From positions 19,572 to 83,571 of the forward strand of contig NZ_LZSG01000032.1 in assembly GCF_001665395.1 (NCBI RefSeq): a DNA stretch of 64,000 nucleotides, written 5' to 3'. Position numbers and translations under genes: made by a program. Every line of letters starts with the position of its first letter. The stretch's first letter is position 1. Shown in pieces: positions 62,726 through 64,000 of this stretch. This stretch comes from Mycobacterium sp. 1164966.3. Its GTDB lineage: Bacteria > Actinomycetota > Actinomycetes > Mycobacteriales > Mycobacteriaceae. A model generated the notes under the pieces. That model did no database searches and was not told where the DNA came from. It worked only from the letters and a program-made list of their open reading frames with translations.

Positions 62726-62927
62726 CGCCCTAATAGCTGCTGGGTCACACGTCACCCGTGACCACGGCCATCTACACCAAAGTCAGCGATGAGTCCATGC
62801 GCCGCGCGGCCATGTCAGCCGTAGTCCTAGAGCCATTGAGCTATGCTCGCCTTATTCCGCCCCCGCGTGGATGATCTCAGGGCATGGCTTGGCACGGGTA
62901 ATCGACCCGAAAGGTAAAGGTTCCGCC

Positions 62928-63116
62928 ATGCAACTATCAGACTCACAGCTTCGCAGGCGTGCACACGCTAAAGGCCTGCGGCTCATCAAATACCGCGAGC
63001 GCAGCCAGTGGTACGCGCAATACGGTCCCTATGCTCTCGCCGACGACAACAACTGTCTCGTGGCCTACGGCATGAGCGCCGACGCCCTCGAACGCGAACT
63101 GTGTTGTAACGGTTAG
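62928..63116 (+). CDS. 62-residue phage-type small protein
   Basis: The ATG at 62928, with AAAGGT upstream, gives 62 residues: a basic N-terminus (SQLRRRAHAKGLRL), then KYRERSQWYAQYGPYAL and an acidic end. It resembles small proteins found in actinobacterial prophages, of unknown function. The open frame extends upstream to 62871 but without a ribosome site. It converges with the terminase-like gene, with a strong hairpin between them. Confidence 0.55.
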   Translation: MQLSDSQLRRRAHAKGLRLIKYRERSQWYAQYGPYALADDNNCLVAYGMSADALERELCCNG

Positions 63117-63156
63117 CCATCGGCGCATCGCTGGCGACCGCGACATTGAATTAGGC

Positions 63157-63185
63157 CGCAGGTGGGGGAATTTCCCCCACCTGCG
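63157..63185. terminator. Bidirectional terminator-like hairpin between convergent phage-type genes
   Basis: A perfect 29-base palindrome of 14-base arms (CGCAGGTGGGGGAA and TTCCCCCACCTGCG) around a single T. It lies between the ends of the genes at 62928 (+) and 63249 (-), the right place for a shared terminator; no long T-run follows. Confidence 0.65.
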
Positions 63186-63248
63186 CGGGCCAGCGCCCGC
63201 ACGCTGCGCCGCCAGCGTAAGCGCGAACGGCTCACTGATACTGGCCTA

Positions 63249-63680
63249 TCACTGATAGGCGCGGGCGCGGGCAGCCCGCAGCTTGGCAAGCTCGTCCAGC
63301 TGGGAATCATCCGGTTCCGGCTCCACCGCATCGCATCGCGTCCCCGCCGCCACATCAACCCCCTGGTCCGTCAGCCCGTATACCTGCACGAACTGGCCAA
63401 GCAGCTTGCGGCAGATCTCCGCAGAGCGGTAATCGCCGTCCAACGCAGGACCCCAGTGAGCGCGGAACAGCCGCTCCCAGCGCTCCTGAAACATGGCGAA
63501 GGACTCATCCTCCAACAACTGCCGCCGCTGGTCTGTGTCCCGCAGCTGCTTCTGCACGATGTCATGCACACTCTGCGGGGACCGCAACCCCACCACCGCC
63601 GCGATGGCGCGGTAACTGGCCCCCGACACCCACAGCTGCAACACCTTCAGGTCCCGCTTAGCTCGCTCACCGGCGTTCAT
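63249..63680 (-). CDS. Terminase-small-subunit-like HTH protein
   Basis: This 143-residue protein begins with a helix-turn-helix (about 8-40, LKVLQLWVSGASYRAIAAVVGL). A helical region follows (RWERLFRAHWGPALDGDYRSAEICRKLLGQFVQVYGL), with the outline of actinophage terminase small subunits or related HTH proteins (RxxxxxLxxxAxxGDxxAxxxLLxxxxxxxxLxGL). It may instead be a phage-derived regulator. The ATG at 63680 is chosen; a longer frame begins at 63728. Residues about 29-55 are duplicated in the inverted copy at 63890. Confidence 0.65.
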   Translation of the reverse strand: MNAGERAKRDLKVLQLWVSGASYRAIAAVVGLRSPQSVHDIVQKQLRDTDQRRQLLEDESFAMFQERWERLFRAHWGPALDGDYRSAEICRKLLGQFVQVYGLTDQGVDVAAGTRCDAVEPEPDDSQLDELAKLRAARARAYQ

Positions 63681-63995
63681 GGTGTCCAGTTTTCCCGAAC
63701 ACACCGACACACACGGGAATTCACCCATCCACGCACGTCAACACCCGAAAACCACGCTGCAGCAACGATTAAGCCAGACCGGTGGTTTTTGTCCAGTTGC
63801 GGGGAGGGCGACAACCTCCGGGGTGGGAGCGTTTGTCGGAGGCGTGTTCGCGATGGAGGTGGTCCCCCCGTGGGTGGTGAGGTGGGGTGATGCCTGAAGC
63901 CAGGCCGAGGTGGGTGGTGGGGGTGCGGTCCCCGCAGAGTGTGCATGACATCGTGCAGAAGCAGCTGCGGGACACAGACCAGCGGCGGCAGTTGT
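63515..63995. repeat. 83-base inverted repeat (arms 63515-63597 and 63913-63995)
   Basis: The two arms are identical but for one mismatch and lie 315 bases apart in opposite orientation. Each encodes the same segment (RSPQSVHDIVQKQLRDTDQR). The left arm is inside the terminase-like gene; the right arm is in an opposite-strand ORF. The match ends inside the window at both edges, five bases before the window end. Confidence 0.85.
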
Positions 63996-64000
63996 CATCA
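63890..64000 (+). CDS. Partial ORF with duplicated terminase-like segment
   Basis: From the ATG at 63890 the frame reads MPEARPRWVVGV, then the RSPQSVHDIVQKQLRD segment shared with the minus-strand gene, and runs out of the window in frame. The first 12 residues differ from the other copy, which has a full helix-turn-helix there. It may be a second gene, a recombination remnant, or one half of an invertible arrangement. Confidence 0.45.
   Translation, partial: MPEARPRWVVGVRSPQSVHDIVQKQLRDTDQRRQLSS

Overview
The window is a high-GC actinobacterial chromosome segment, almost certainly from a slow-growing non-tuberculous Mycobacterium. The evidence is PE and PPE genes with type VII secretion motifs, MPT70, MPT53 and MPT63 family antigens, and long blocks in the same order as M. 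tuberculosis Rv2857c-Rv2896c (compared from memory). The species cannot be fixed from the sequence alone.

1-16.8 kb is a complete [NiFe]-hydrogenase locus of the high-affinity, O2-tolerant group 1h type. It contains the end of hypA, hypB, the small and large subunits, a NifU/Rieske-like Fe-S protein, three hydrogenase-linked proteins of unknown function, a 39-residue membrane microprotein, the maturation endopeptidase, two hypC genes, hypF, a SIS-HypC fusion, a second SIS protein, hypE, hypD and a DUF6390-type gene. Most neighbours overlap by 1-4 bases, so it reads as one long transcript. A perfect match to the Streptomyces nickel regulator (Nur) operator lies in front of the structural genes.

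16.8-20.6 kb holds a small exported protein, a lone PPE gene and a PE-PPE pair. A second, 11-of-12 match to the Nur operator lies upstream of the PE-PPE pair. This suggests a nickel-controlled outer-membrane uptake route that serves the hydrogenase.

20.6-27.9 kb (minus strand) carries a gamma-glutamylation-type amine catabolic operon (glutamine synthetase-like, amidohydrolase, aldehyde dehydrogenase, SDR), an alpha/beta-hydrolase-like gene, cobyric acid synthase and methionine aminopeptidase. 27.9-35.3 kb carries a DUF1707 protein, a penicillin-binding lipoprotein, a GNAT enzyme, then ispG-rip1-dxr. 35.3-38.2 kb is a SigK-type redox/antigen block (dipZ, mpt70 homologue) with two promoter matches of identical geometry. 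38.2-44.6 kb has DUF4097 and Arc-type genes, a CcdA-like/MPT53 oxidative folding pair, rlmN, cdsA, frr and pyrH.

45.0-51.3 kb has a GlnR-like regulator followed by an accessory cluster of stress-type genes, including a frameshifted DUF2795 gene and a MarR regulator with a clear operator. 51.3-59.5 kb has amiC, tsf, rpsB, an M23-like protein, xerC, a lactate 2-monooxygenase homologue, viuB and dprA.

At about 59.58 kb the comM gene is cut after its last 36 or so codons, and a lower-GC accessory island begins and runs off the window. It has a 61-residue membrane protein, an uncharacterised 441-residue protein, an Mrr-type restriction endonuclease, and phage-type small genes. Among these is a terminase-small-subunit-like gene, part of which is repeated in inverted orientation at the window edge. 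No rRNA, tRNA, CRISPR array or recognisable transposase was seen.
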